The notes under the pieces are model-generated. The model had not been told where the DNA came from. It did not search any database and worked only from the letters and a program-made list of their open reading frames with translations. From positions 1,426,001 through 1,490,000 of the forward strand of contig NZ_CP025085.1 of NCBI RefSeq assembly GCF_002847015.1: a stretch of 64,000 nucleotides of DNA, written 5' to 3'. The translations under genes and the position numbers were made by a program. Origin of the DNA: Prodigiosinella confusarubida. Its GTDB lineage: Bacteria; Pseudomonadota; Gammaproteobacteria; Enterobacterales; Enterobacteriaceae. Shown here one piece after another: positions 9,404 through 18,620 of this stretch (its first letter is position 1; every line of letters begins with the position of its first letter).

Positions 9404-12400
9404 GTTCACTGCCGTACAGGCAGCTTAGAAACTGCAAAAATGCAGTAATATCAAGAAGTTTTACGTTCACTGCCGTACAGGCAGCTTAGAAATGGAAGCC
9501 GCCAGTGTCGTCAGCATCAGATGTGTTCACTGCCGTACAGGCAGCTTAGAAAATCAGCCGAAATAGTAAAATCAGCATTGGTGAGTTCACTGCCGTACAG
9601 GCAGCTTAGAAAAACAGTCATGACCGTTGATATGTTTTTATGCCGTTCACTGCCGTACAGGCAGCTTAGAAAATAAGCAGGTTTATTGATCGATTTTATA
9701 ATGAGTTCACTGCCGTACAGGCAGCTTAGAAAAATCCCAGGAATCACTATATCTGGCAAGTAATGTTCACTGCCGTACAGGCAGCTTAGAAAGATAGCAA
9801 ATGAATATGCAAATACCACATTAAGTTCACTGCCGTACAGGCAGCTTAGAAATATACCGATTGCGTAGATGTGTACAACATCATGTTCACTGCCGTACAG
9901 GCAGCTTAGAAAGACACCATGTCAGAACTGGGTGAGCTTTATTCGTTCACTGCCGTACAGGCAGCTTAGAAATAAAGTTGTCCCCGCCGATTCAACGCCA
10001 GCTGGTTCACTGCCGTACAGGCAGCTTAGAAAAGTAGTTGTGACTATTGATGGTGATGGTGGTAGTTCACTGCCGTACAGGCAGCTTAGAAAGGAAGAGA
10101 CGGCGCATAACAGGTAAGGGAATTGTTCACTGCCGTACAGGCAGCTTAGAAATTCAGTGCATTCAGGATAGAAGTAATAAGCTAGTTCACTGCCGTACAG
10201 GCAGCTTAGAAAAACTAACCCGGCATGGTATCCGCTGCGTAACAGTTCACTGCCGTACAGGCAGCTTAGAAATTTCAGATCCTCCGATATGCGCCATGAA
10301 TCCGGTTCACTGCCGTACAGGCAGCTTAGAAAAAATGGCGCTACGCTGTCGTAGGCGTAATATTGTTCACTGCCGTACAGGCAGCTTAGAAAATATGGTG
10401 CTACCAACACAACCTATCTGAATCGTTCACTGCCGTACAGGCAGCTTAGAAAAAATAGTCAGGGCGTTCCGGGCTCACCGTATTGTTCACTGCCGTACAG
10501 GCAGCTTAGAAAATCGGTGCCACTATCTGGTGTGGAGTACAAATGTTCACTGCCGTACAGGCAGCTTAGAAAATCAAACTGCATACCTACAGCAACCTCC
10601 CCTAGTTCACTGCCGTACAGGCAGCTTAGAAAGGTAATCGTTCATGGAAACCGGAAACGGACGAGTTCACTGCCGTACAGGCAGCTTAGAAAAATGGGAA
10701 AATGGCTTTCATTGTCCCCTAGCCGTTCACTGCCGTACAGGCAGCTTAGAAAATATCGCCGTATGTACCGTCGTTAAGTAACCGGTTCACTGCCGTACAG
10801 GCAGCTTAGAAAAGTGGTATCCCCGCAATGACACGAGACGCGTTGTTCACTGCCGTACAGGCAGCTTAGAAATGAGAACAATTCTCATCCCTAATTTAAC
10901 ACTGGTTCACTGCCGTACAGGCAGCTTAGAAAGGTATCGGTGTGTCGGTTGAAAAACAGGTAGACGTTCACTGCCGTACAGGCAGCTTAGAAAAGAAGCA
11001 TTGGAGCAGTTCGGCAAGTACGCCAGTTCACTGCCGTACAGGCAGCTTAGAAAGTAACCACGTCGTTAGATATGCGTAGTTCGTTGTTCACTGCCGTACA
11101 GGCAGCTTAGAAAGTACAAGGGGGCCAACACGGCTCATTTCTATATGTTCACTGCCGTACAGGCAGCTTAGAAACTGCGCTCAATACGGTGAGCCCGGAA
11201 CGCCCTGTTCACTGCCGTACAGGCAGCTTAGAAATAGATAAACCTCAACGGATTGAGGGCATCCCGGTTCACTGCCGTACAGGCAGCTTAGAAACGTCGA
11301 TAGTCTCGCGGAACAACTATCTGAATGTTCACTGCCGTACAGGCAGCTTAGAAAGGAAAAGAGATTTTCAGCGGCACCCCTATCAGGTTCACTGCCGTAC
11401 AGGCAGCTTAGAAAACGGCCCGAGGACATCATTTCTAGTCCCATTTGTTCACTGCCGTACAGGCAGCTTAGAAATGAGAAGTGCCTCACATTCGGCCTGT
11501 GAATATGTTCACTGCCGTACAGGCAGCTTAGAAAAAAAGAGTTGGCTTTAAAGTTTGCCTCGATGAGTTCACTGCCGTACAGGCAGCTTAGAAAGCGTAA
11601 GATGATACATAACAACACTAAAATGAGTTCACTGCCGTACAGGCAGCTTAGAAAAGAGAGCTATTGCAGCTACAGCACTGCTACATGTTCACTGCCGTAC
11701 AGGCAGCTTAGAAAGACAATGCAATTAAATTCAATAATCATTTTTTGTTCACTGCCGTACAGGCAGCTTAGAAAAGATGAAATAGAATATCGTGAGCGCG
11801 TTATTAGTTCACTGCCGTACAGGCAGCTTAGAAAAAGGAAAGCAACTTTCTCCAGTCGAGCGCGCTGTTCACTGCCGTACAGGCAGCTTAGAAAAGGAAA
11901 TGCTGCGCGGAGTAGTAGCTAAACTTGTTCACTGCCGTACAGGCAGCTTAGAAAGTCCGTGGCATTGGATGGTCACGCCTCGATCCGTTCACTGCCGTAC
12001 AGGCAGCTTAGAAAAGGGGGCAATTGGCGATATTCAAGCAGTTGATGTTCACTGCCGTACAGGCAGCTTAGAAAATTAAATCCTCTGGCTGGCACAGGTG
12101 CGCTTCGTTCACTGCCGTACAGGCAGCTTAGAAAGATGACGGATACGCGAAAAGCTGCGTTAATATGTTCACTGCCGTACAGGCAGCTTAGAAAACCACT
12201 TTTCAAATTCCGCCCTATCGTTCATTGTTCACTGCCGTACAGGCAGCTTAGAAAAATGAACCAAACCTGTGCACCCGGCCCGATGTGTTCACTGCCGTAC
12301 AGGCAGCTTAGAAAGTTAGAGGCGAAGATTCCTACGCCTTCATTTGGTTCACTGCCGTACAGGCAGCTTAGAAAGTTAGAAGACTGAGTCTTAGCGAACA

Positions 12401-12854
12401 TTTCAAGTTCACTGCCGTACAGGCAGCTTAGAAACATACCATGCATGAATGCAGTGCTTACCGGAAGTTCACTGCCGTACAGGCAGCTTAGAAAAAGAGC
12501 CAACTAGCGATGAAATATCATCATCGGTTCACTGCCGTACAGGCAGCTTAGAAAACTAAACACAAAACTGGCGAATCCCATATCAAGTTCACTGCCGTAC
12601 AGGCAGCTTAGAAAAAAAACGCCAAAAAGTTTAGCTCAGGCTCCTTGTTCACTGCCGTACAGGCAGCTTAGAAAATGTATCAGCTGCGGGAGGCATCACG
12701 ATGGACGTTCACTGCCGTACAGGCAGCTTAGAAAAGAAAAACATTCGTTACGACAATTTTTGAAGGGTTCACTGCCGTACAGGCAGCTTAGAAAAAGAAG
12801 ACGGGACATCGGGGACTGCCAGTTCTGTTCACTGCCGCACAGGCAGTTGAGTCT
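9404..12854 (+). CRISPR. Type I-F CRISPR array, 58 repeats and 57 spacers
   Basis: The 28-bp repeat starts GTTCACTGCCGTACAGGCAG and ends CTTAGAAA. Repeats start at 9404, 9465, then every 60 bp from 9525 to 10905, then 10966, 11026, 11086, 11147 and every 60 bp to 12827. Spacers are 32 nt except three of 33 nt (9432-9464, 10933-10965, 11114-11146). All repeats read as identical except the last (12827-12854), which has a T-to-C change and a divergent 3' end, marking the old trailer end. The leader is at 9107-9403. Spacer 18 and spacer 30 overlap in antisense (see findings). The repeat stem CTGCC/GGCAG is the expected Cas6f substrate. Confidence 0.99.
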
Positions 12855-12945
12855 GGCTAAGAAGCGCCACTGGAGTAACCAGATTCACCATCAATAATGT
12901 GGTGGTTCGGTAAACTCCGGTGGCTTGTTACTGCCCGAGACGGGC

Positions 12946-14139
12946 TTACTGTACAGCGGCGAAGGCTTCCGCTACTCGTTGTACGTTATCGTGGTTGAGG
13001 CCAGCCATACAAACGCGACCGCTGGCGATCAGGTATACGCCGAACTCTTCCCGCAGGCGATCAACCTGTTCCGGGCTGAAGCCGGTATAGCTGAACATGC
13101 CACGCTGGGTCAGCAGATAATCAAAGTTCCGTGTTGGTAGCGCTTTTTTCAGGGTATCGACCAGTGTCTGACGCATAGCAATAATACGGATGCGCATCGC
13201 TTCCACTTCCGCTTTCCACTCCGCATTCAACGTGGCGTCATTCAGCACACGGGAAACCACCTGCGCACCGAAGCTCGGCGGGCTGGAGTAGTTGCGACGA
13301 ACTGTAGCTTTCAATTGACCCAGTACACGCACTGCGGCTTCCTGATCTTCACAAACCACGGAAAGCCCACCAACGCGTTCACCGTACAGCGAGAAGATTT
13401 TGGAGAACGAATTGCTGATCAGTGCCGGTAGTCCGGTACCTGCGATAGCGCGGATGGCGTAGGCATCGTCGTCAATGCCGTCGCCAAAGCCTTGATAGGC
13501 GATATCCAGAAACGGGATCAGTTCACGGCTGATCAGGACTTCAATGACCTGATCCCATTGTGAATTGGTCAGGTCGGAACCGGTCGGGTTATGGCAGCAT
13601 GGGTGCAACAGCACAATGCTGCGTGGCGGTAACTGTTTCAGTGTGTCGAGCATGGCATCGATGTTGACACCCAGACTGTCGGCATCAAAATAGGGGTAAG
13701 TATGCACCTTGAAACCAGCACCGGAGAAAATGGCTACATGGTTTTCCCAGGTTGGATCGCTTACCCATACTTCTGACTCCGGGAAATAGCGCTTGAGGAA
13801 GTCCGCCCCGATTTTCAGTGCGCCGGAGCCGCCCAGTGTCTGGATGGTCGCGATACGCTGAGCGGTCAGTGCCGGATGGCGTTCTCCAAATAGCAGTTTC
13901 TGAATCGCATTGCGGTAAGGCTGCAAGCCTTCCATCGGCAGATAAACCGAGGCCTGTGCCGGCAGAGCCTGAAGTTGTTGCTCAGCGATGCTGACAGCCT
14001 GGAGCTGGGGAATCGTTCCTTGTTCGTCATAATACAGCCCAATACTGAGGTTAACCTTGTCAGTTCTGGGGTCCTGTTTGAACTTCTCCATCAGTGACAG
14101 GATGGGATCGCCAGCATAGGCGTCAACATGTTGGAACAC
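12946..14139 (-). CDS. tyrB: Aromatic amino acid aminotransferase TyrB
   Basis: TyrB is a cytoplasmic PLP enzyme catalysing the last transamination of tyrosine and phenylalanine synthesis, with activity on leucine and aspartate too. The 397 aa match the length of E. coli TyrB, and almost every segment is recognisable: [41 protein letters not shown], and the PLP-lysine region [16 protein letters not shown]. Translation probably starts at GTG (14139; first residues read [11 protein letters not shown]), with AGGAG 8-9 nt upstream. A GCCCG/CGGGC hairpin (12933-12945) directly follows the stop. In E. coli tyrB also lies beside alr and dnaB, so the neighbourhood is ancestral, with accessory genes inserted. 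Confidence 0.97.
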   Translation of the reverse strand: MFQHVDAYAGDPILSLMEKFKQDPRTDKVNLSIGLYYDEQGTIPQLQAVSIAEQQLQALPAQASVYLPMEGLQPYRNAIQKLLFGERHPALTAQRIATIQTLGGSGALKIGADFLKRYFPESEVWVSDPTWENHVAIFSGAGFKVHTYPYFDADSLGVNIDAMLDTLKQLPPRSIVLLHPCCHNPTGSDLTNSQWDQVIEVLISRELIPFLDIAYQGFGDGIDDDAYAIRAIAGTGLPALISNSFSKIFSLYGERVGGLSVVCEDQEAAVRVLGQLKATVRRNYSSPPSFGAQVVSRVLNDATLNAEWKAEVEAMRIRIIAMRQTLVDTLKKALPTRNFDYLLTQRGMFSYTGFSPEQVDRLREEFGVYLIASGRVCMAGLNHDNVQRVAEAFAAVQ

Positions 14140-14204
14140 GGTCTTATTCTCCTGATAATAAAAGTATCGGGTTGTGCGGCGGCTAATGGTGTGCTGCGCC
14201 AGTT

Positions 14205-14819
14205 TTACACTGTATAACGACCCGGACGGTGGTTCATCGCGATAATCAGATTCAGAATAGTGGCACCCAGCACGGATGTTATCAGCATAGGTATGCTTAC
14301 CACGAACAGCGAAGCCAGCACAATGGTTACATCTACCGCCATCTGGAATTTCCCCGCCCGAATAGCATATTTATCCTGTAAATAGAGCGCCAGAATATTT
14401 ACCCCGCCCAGACTGGCTTTATGACGGAACAGTACAATAAACCCCAATCCCATGATGATATTGCCAAACAGTGTGGCGTAGAACGGGTTCAGATGGTCGA
14501 TATGGATAAACAAGGTGTGCAGATCGGAAAACAGTGACACCAGTGCTACGGCGCAGAAGGTTTTGAGGGTGAAGTTCCATCCCATGCGGTGAATAGACAG
14601 ATAATAAAATGGCAGATTGAGCAGGAAGAAGGCGATCCCGAAAGAGACGTGTGTCAGATAGTGAAGCAGGAAAGCCATTCCGGCTGTGCCACCAGTTAAT
14701 GCTCCAGACTGGCGTAATAAAATAATCCCGAAAGAGACCATCAGCGTGCCGATCAGGATTGCCAGAACATCTTCCAGAAGTGTGTGTGATAGTTTTGCAG
14801 TGGTAATAACGCTATCCAT
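14205..14819 (-). CDS. YitT-family inner membrane protein
   Basis: This 204 aa protein contains five to six hydrophobic segments (around residues 16-50, 55-75, 82-100, 112-132 and 155-190) and the YitT/DUF161 signature pattern: [17 protein letters not shown] near the N-terminus and [18 protein letters not shown] in the second half, which looks like an internal repeat. The biochemical role of YitT proteins is not established; small-molecule transport is plausible. It lies 65 nt upstream of tyrB on the same strand and could be cotranscribed with it. The 14820-15065 region upstream is AT-rich and should hold its promoter. Confidence 0.8.
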   Translation of the reverse strand: MDSVITTAKLSHTLLEDVLAILIGTLMVSFGIILLRQSGALTGGTAGMAFLLHYLTHVSFGIAFFLLNLPFYYLSIHRMGWNFTLKTFCAVALVSLFSDLHTLFIHIDHLNPFYATLFGNIIMGLGFIVLFRHKASLGGVNILALYLQDKYAIRAGKFQMAVDVTIVLASLFVVSIPMLITSVLGATILNLIIAMNHRPGRYTV

Positions 14820-15065
14820 GTCAAGGCGCTCAATTCAAAAGAACACCTTTACTTTCAAGCAAAAAGCGCACCATCGCTGCTGTCGGCGATACTGGATTAC
14901 GCTAATATTGAGCAGCAATAACGTTAACTTATTGAAACTATTACATCAAAATTTGCACAAATAATGCATTTATTGGTCTTATTTCCGTTGAATATCGCGA
15001 TTATTGTGCCACTAATGCACTAACTATACATTGCTGTGCACTATCGCGAAGCATACTGCCCTGAA

Positions 15066-15545
15066 TTAGGGCAGTGTTGGGGCCACCGGTGTTGTCAATC
15101 CATTCTCTTTCAAGCGGTTGAGTACTACAGAGGTTTTTAGATGTGCCACGCTTTTATTCTGCGACAAAATCTGGCTGATCAGGTCGCTCAGGCCATGCAG
15201 GTCCGACACGGCGACTTTTAGCAGGTAATCTGCGTCACCCGTGGTTTTATAGGCATCGATAATGGCGTCGACATCACCGAGCATAGTATGAAAACTGTTA
15301 ACACAGTCCGGCGTATGGTTGATGAGCCGGACCTCAATCAGCCCCAGCATTTCCAGCCCTACGGCATCTGGCGCCAGTCGAGCGTGATAACCAAGAATCA
15401 TCTGCGCTTGTTCCAGTGCAATACGGCGGCGGGAGCATTGAGAAGCGGAAAGCCCTACCAGATCGCTTAACTCCTGATTGGTCAGCCGTCCGTTTGCCTG
15501 CAATAACCGCAGAATTTTTAGATCAAAATCATCAACGTTGTACAT
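15066..15545 (-). CDS. Lrp/AsnC-family transcriptional regulator
   Basis: A 159 aa feast/famine regulator. The N-terminal winged helix-turn-helix is seen in DFDLKILRLLQANGRLTNQELSDLVGLSASQCSRRR (split here as DFDLKILRLL and LSDLVGLSASQCSRRR), followed by the RAM ligand-binding domain with KTTGDADYLLKV, the usual GDxD[YF] pattern. Such proteins bind amino acids and form octamers. It lies between the YitT gene and the PheC-like gene and may control one of them or tyrB in response to an aromatic or other amino acid; that link is only inferred from position. Confidence 0.88.
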   Translation of the reverse strand: MYNVDDFDLKILRLLQANGRLTNQELSDLVGLSASQCSRRRIALEQAQMILGYHARLAPDAVGLEMLGLIEVRLINHTPDCVNSFHTMLGDVDAIIDAYKTTGDADYLLKVAVSDLHGLSDLISQILSQNKSVAHLKTSVVLNRLKENGLTTPVAPTLP

Positions 15546-15935
15546 GCCAATAACCTGCCAAAGATGTTGTGGGGCTACAGACTAGCAGCTTTTCCCATTA
15601 CCGAAAGCAGAGGTTTTACCTCGCTTAAGGCTGGGGAGGATTTTTACGGGAGACGTTGCATTATCGTGCTTCATTACTGTGTATTTATAATGGTTAATCA
15701 TACTTTTCCACGCATAAAACATCTCACTTGTGCACCAAATAAAGAATGTATACCCAAAATAATTCGAGTTGCAGGAGGGCGGCAAGTGAGCGAATCCCGA
15801 TGAGCTTACTCAGGTAAGTGATTCGGGTGAGCGAACGCAGCCAACACACCTGCAACTTGAAGTATGACGGGTATACCTATCTATATACATGAGGTGTGAA
15901 TTTATCCTGCGGTTTGAATTTTTAATTTACTCAAA
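15546..15935. other. Intergenic region with ERIC element
   Basis: No supported gene. The stretch contains the ERIC palindrome (15748-15876) and AT-rich DNA on both sides. Open frames across it overlap the palindrome and show no protein family. Confidence 0.6.
15748..15876. repeat. ERIC (IRU) palindromic repeat
   Basis: About 129 bp bounded by GTATACCC and its complement GGGTATAC. The centre has GAGCTTACTCAGGTAAGTGA then TTCGGGTGAGCGAACGCAG, the classical ERIC core around the paired GAGCTTAC / GTAAGTGA motifs. ERICs are non-autonomous enterobacterial intergenic repeats that fold into RNA hairpins when transcribed. A partial second copy lies at 63151-63233. Confidence 0.85.
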
Positions 15936-16082
15936 ATGTTAATTGTTATGGCTATGACCCTGGGGATCCGTATTTCTGTGTGGATGATCCCGCTCTGGCT
16001 ACTGGCAATAGCGATAGGCTATTCAATCAAAAAGAAAAAAAGTACAGTGTCTGCTTTGGTAGTCAATTCGGGTAATAGTTAA
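15936..16082 (+). CDS. Possible small membrane protein upstream of pheC-like gene
   Basis: A 48-codon frame (alternative in-frame ATGs at 15948 and 15954) encodes one hydrophobic helix (IPLWLLAIAIGYSI) followed by a lysine cluster (KKKK), the layout of a single-pass inner membrane microprotein with a positively charged cytoplasmic end. Its stop lies 13 nt before the PheC-like start, so it could be cotranscribed. No clear Shine-Dalgarno sequence precedes any of the starts and I recognise no family, so it may be spurious. Confidence 0.35.
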   Translation: MLIVMAMTLGIRISVWMIPLWLLAIAIGYSIKKKKSTVSALVVNSGNS

Positions 16083-16095
16083 TCAAGGGGAAGAA

Positions 16096-16860
16096 ATGAA
16101 AAAATGGTTGCCGCTCGTCCTGCTGACTGTCGCAGGCGGTGCCAGTGCCGCCTCGCATCTGGATCAGATCCAGAAGCAGAGTGTGTTGAAAGTATGCACT
16201 ACGGGAGATTACAAGCCCTACACCTCGTTGCGCGGCGACGGAAGCTATGAAGGGATTGATATCTCAATGGCGGAATCGCTGGCGAAAAGCCTGGGAGTAA
16301 AAGTTGAGTGGGTGAAAACCAGCTGGAAAACGTTAATGCCTGATTTTCAGTCCGGTAAATGTGATATTGCCATGGGCGGGATTTCAGTCACGCTGGCGCG
16401 GCAGAAGCAGGTGTTTTTCACCAATATGCTGGATGTGGACGGTAAAATTCCGTTCGTTCGCTGTGAAGACAAGAATAAATATCAAACCATTGAGCAGCTT
16501 AATCGACCTGCTGTTCGCTTGGTAGAACCCGCGGGTGGTACTAATGAGGCGTTTGTACACGCGTATTTACCGAAAGCCACTCTGGCTTTGCACGATAATG
16601 TAACCATTTTTCAGCAATTGGTGGATAAGAAAGCGGACGTCATGATTACCGATGCCTCTGAAGCATTGTTCCAGCAGAAACACTATCCGCAGTTGTGTGC
16701 GGTAAACCCTGACAAACCGTTGCAGTATGGTGAAAAAGCCTACATGTTGCCGCGTGATGATATGAGCTGGAAACTGTATGTCGACCAGTGGCTGCATCTC
16801 GCTAAAATGACGGGGCAGTATCAGAAAATCCTCGGCCAGTGGTTGGCCAGCTCGAAATAA
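16096..16860 (+). CDS. PheC-like periplasmic cyclohexadienyl dehydratase
   Basis: The 254 aa product has a cleavable signal peptide (KKWLPLVLLTVAGGASAAS) and the bilobed periplasmic binding-protein fold. Several blocks match Pseudomonas cyclohexadienyl dehydratase PheC rather than ordinary amino-acid binding proteins: TTGDYKPYTS, TSWKTLMPDF, the GGTNE segment, DNVTIFQQLVDKKADVMITD, and LCAVNPD, with the C-terminal EKAYMLPRDD and YVDQWLH. PheC dehydrates prephenate and arogenate to phenylpyruvate and phenylalanine in the periplasm. No ABC permease or ATPase gene is adjacent, which also argues for an enzyme. AAGGGGAAGAA precedes the ATG. A binding-protein role remains possible until assayed. 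Confidence 0.75.
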   Translation: MKKWLPLVLLTVAGGASAASHLDQIQKQSVLKVCTTGDYKPYTSLRGDGSYEGIDISMAESLAKSLGVKVEWVKTSWKTLMPDFQSGKCDIAMGGISVTLARQKQVFFTNMLDVDGKIPFVRCEDKNKYQTIEQLNRPAVRLVEPAGGTNEAFVHAYLPKATLALHDNVTIFQQLVDKKADVMITDASEALFQQKHYPQLCAVNPDKPLQYGEKAYMLPRDDMSWKLYVDQWLHLAKMTGQYQKILGQWLASSK

Positions 16861-17111
16861 CCCTTCTTTGCCCTGTCACGACCTCACCCGGAACGCTGTC
16901 GTATTCAGGGCGCTTTCCGGGTCCAAAACCTACAATTTTAATGTACTGATATGCGTGAGTAGTGTGATGTTTCTTACTCTTAAAATATTCAGTTATTTTG
17001 AATGACAATGGCAAATTAACCCGTTTTTAATGACCAGATAGCAGGATTATGATGCTCCACATCGAAGGCAATATCAGCCTTCATAACCAAAAAAATTGTG
17101 AGAATCTTATC

Positions 17112-17360
17112 ATGAAAGCTATCAGAAATTTTGTTGCAGTTATCGCCTTGTCTACCATTTCTTTCGGCACCTTCGCTGCTACAGAAGTGCAGAGCACACA
17201 AGGCCAGAGTATGGGTACCGTATCCGCCACTGGTTTTAGTCTGGATGATCTACAGTCGCAGTTGGCAGAGAAAGCCAATGCCGCTGGCGCGAAGTCTTTC
17301 CGTATTATCTCGACCAATGGTGGGAACCAACTACGTGGTGTAGCCGAGCTGTATAACTGA
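17112..17360 (+). CDS. YhcN/BhsA-type (DUF1471) small secreted protein
   Basis: An 82 aa periplasmic or envelope protein with a signal peptide (MKAIRNFVAVIALSTISFG then TFAATEV) and the DUF1471 body: GTVSATGFSLDDLQSQLAEK, AGAKSFRIIST and the terminal NQLRGVAELY. Enterobacteria hold many paralogues (YhcN, BhsA, McbA, YdgH), often induced by acid, peroxide or biofilm conditions. The start at 17112 is chosen because it begins the signal peptide; the longer open frame upstream adds unrelated residues. The specific paralogue cannot be named. Confidence 0.88.
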   Translation: MKAIRNFVAVIALSTISFGTFAATEVQSTQGQSMGTVSATGFSLDDLQSQLAEKANAAGAKSFRIISTNGGNQLRGVAELYN

Positions 17361-17397
17361 TGCCATTTTTGGCATGGAAAGGTACTTGTAGAAAGAT

Positions 17398-17422
17398 ACG
17401 CGTTCCTGAACCGGGAACGCGT
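17398..17422. terminator. Hairpin between the convergent DUF1471 gene and alr
   Basis: A perfect 9-bp stem ACGCGTTCC / GGAACGCGT with a short loop lies between two convergent genes. It is likely a bidirectional terminator, although only a short interrupted T-tract (GTTTTACTGCTGCTTTT) follows on the plus side. Confidence 0.6.
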
Positions 17423-17523
17423 CATGCAGTTTTACTGCTGCTTTTCCATGGACAGCTGGCGCGATATGGCAGAAATCCGCATGGTGTTCATGGTGTTATG
17501 CGGCTTCTGCTTCGTTTTTCAGC

Positions 17524-18603
17524 TTATTCGTCAACGTATTCCAGTTGAATACGGGAGGTCAGGCGAGTAATCAGTTCATAGGCGCTGATGCCGTTAAAGG
17601 CAGCAACTTTTTCCACCGGTAGATTTTTCCCCCACAGAATCACCTCATCACCAACGTTGTCCTGCGCCTCCGGTCCCAGGTCGACCGAAATCATGTCCAT
17701 CGAAACCCGGCCTACTAACGGCACCTCACGACCATTGACCCACACCGGCGTCCCACTTTTAGCACCACGCGGATAGCCGTCACCATAGCCCATGGCCACC
17801 ACACCCAGTTTTGTATTGCGTGGGCTACTCCAGGTACTGCCGTAACCGACAGGTTCTCCGGCCTGGTGGTCACGTACCGCAATAAGATGTGAAGTCAGCG
17901 TCATGGCGGGCTGCAAATTCCATCGGCTGGCATCGCCCGTGTCCAAAGGGGAAACACCATACAGAATAATGCCAGGGCGGACCTGATCACGGTGAGCTTG
18001 CGGCCACAACAAAATGCCGCCAGACGCCGCAATGGATTGTGCTCCCGGTTTGTCTTTGGTGAATGCATCAAAACAGCTGAGTTGGCGCGCTGTGGTATCC
18101 AGTTCTGGTTCATCAGCCCGGCAAAAATGGCTCATGATATTCACCGGTTGCACCACATTGTGGCAATGGGTGAGCCGCTGGTAGAACGCTTCTGCCTGTT
18201 CCGGCAGCACACCGAGACGGTGCATGCCGGTATCCAGTTTCATCCATACTTTTAATGGGCGCGAGAGCGAAGCTTGTTCCAATGCTGCCAGTTGTTCCAC
18301 GCTGTGGATAGCGGTTTCCAACTGGTGCTCGGCCAGCAGCGGCACATCGTTGGCAGAGAAAAAGCCTTCCAGCAGTAGGATCGGTTTAGTGATTCCTCCG
18401 GCACGTAATACCAGTGCTTCACTGAGACGAGAGACGCCATAACCGTCAGCGTCGTTGAGAATGTGGGCGGCTTCCAGTGCGCCGTGCCCATAGGCATTGG
18501 CTTTTACAACGGCAATCAGACGGCTTTGTGGCGCCATCTGGCGAATTAATTGCAGGTTGTGTTGCAAAGCGCGGCGATTAATGACGGCGGTTGCCGTTTT
18601 CAT
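17524..18603 (-). CDS. alr: Alanine racemase
   Basis: Alr interconverts L- and D-alanine to supply D-Ala for peptidoglycan. The 359 aa protein begins with the PLP-barrel domain: the cofactor lysine is Lys34 in [10 protein letters not shown]. The motifs [22 protein letters not shown] and the catalytic-loop tyrosine region VGYGSTW and GYGDGYPRG are present, ending with the C-terminal beta domain ([14 protein letters not shown]). Gene order dnaB-alr, with 17 nt between them on the same strand, is as in E. coli, where alr is the constitutive racemase. Confidence 0.97.
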   Translation of the reverse strand: MKTATAVINRRALQHNLQLIRQMAPQSRLIAVVKANAYGHGALEAAHILNDADGYGVSRLSEALVLRAGGITKPILLLEGFFSANDVPLLAEHQLETAIHSVEQLAALEQASLSRPLKVWMKLDTGMHRLGVLPEQAEAFYQRLTHCHNVVQPVNIMSHFCRADEPELDTTARQLSCFDAFTKDKPGAQSIAASGGILLWPQAHRDQVRPGIILYGVSPLDTGDASRWNLQPAMTLTSHLIAVRDHQAGEPVGYGSTWSSPRNTKLGVVAMGYGDGYPRGAKSGTPVWVNGREVPLVGRVSMDMISVDLGPEAQDNVGDEVILWGKNLPVEKVAAFNGISAYELITRLTSRIQLEYVDE

Positions 18604-18620
18604 TCTGCATCCTTAGCGAA

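Noticed and set aside
9517-12503. Many open frames across 9.5-12.5 kb with recurring FLSCLYGSE, SLPYRQLRK or VHCRTGSLE peptides
   Set aside because: These are translations of the CRISPR repeat in its different frames, not proteins.
15564-15803. Open frames of 60-80 codons upstream of the PheC-like gene
   Set aside because: They run into the ERIC palindrome, have no family resemblance and lack a ribosome binding site.
16096-16860. Ordinary amino-acid ABC binding protein
   Set aside because: No permease or ATPase gene adjoins it and the motif pattern follows PheC. The binding-protein fold is shared, so the alternative stays open but is less likely.
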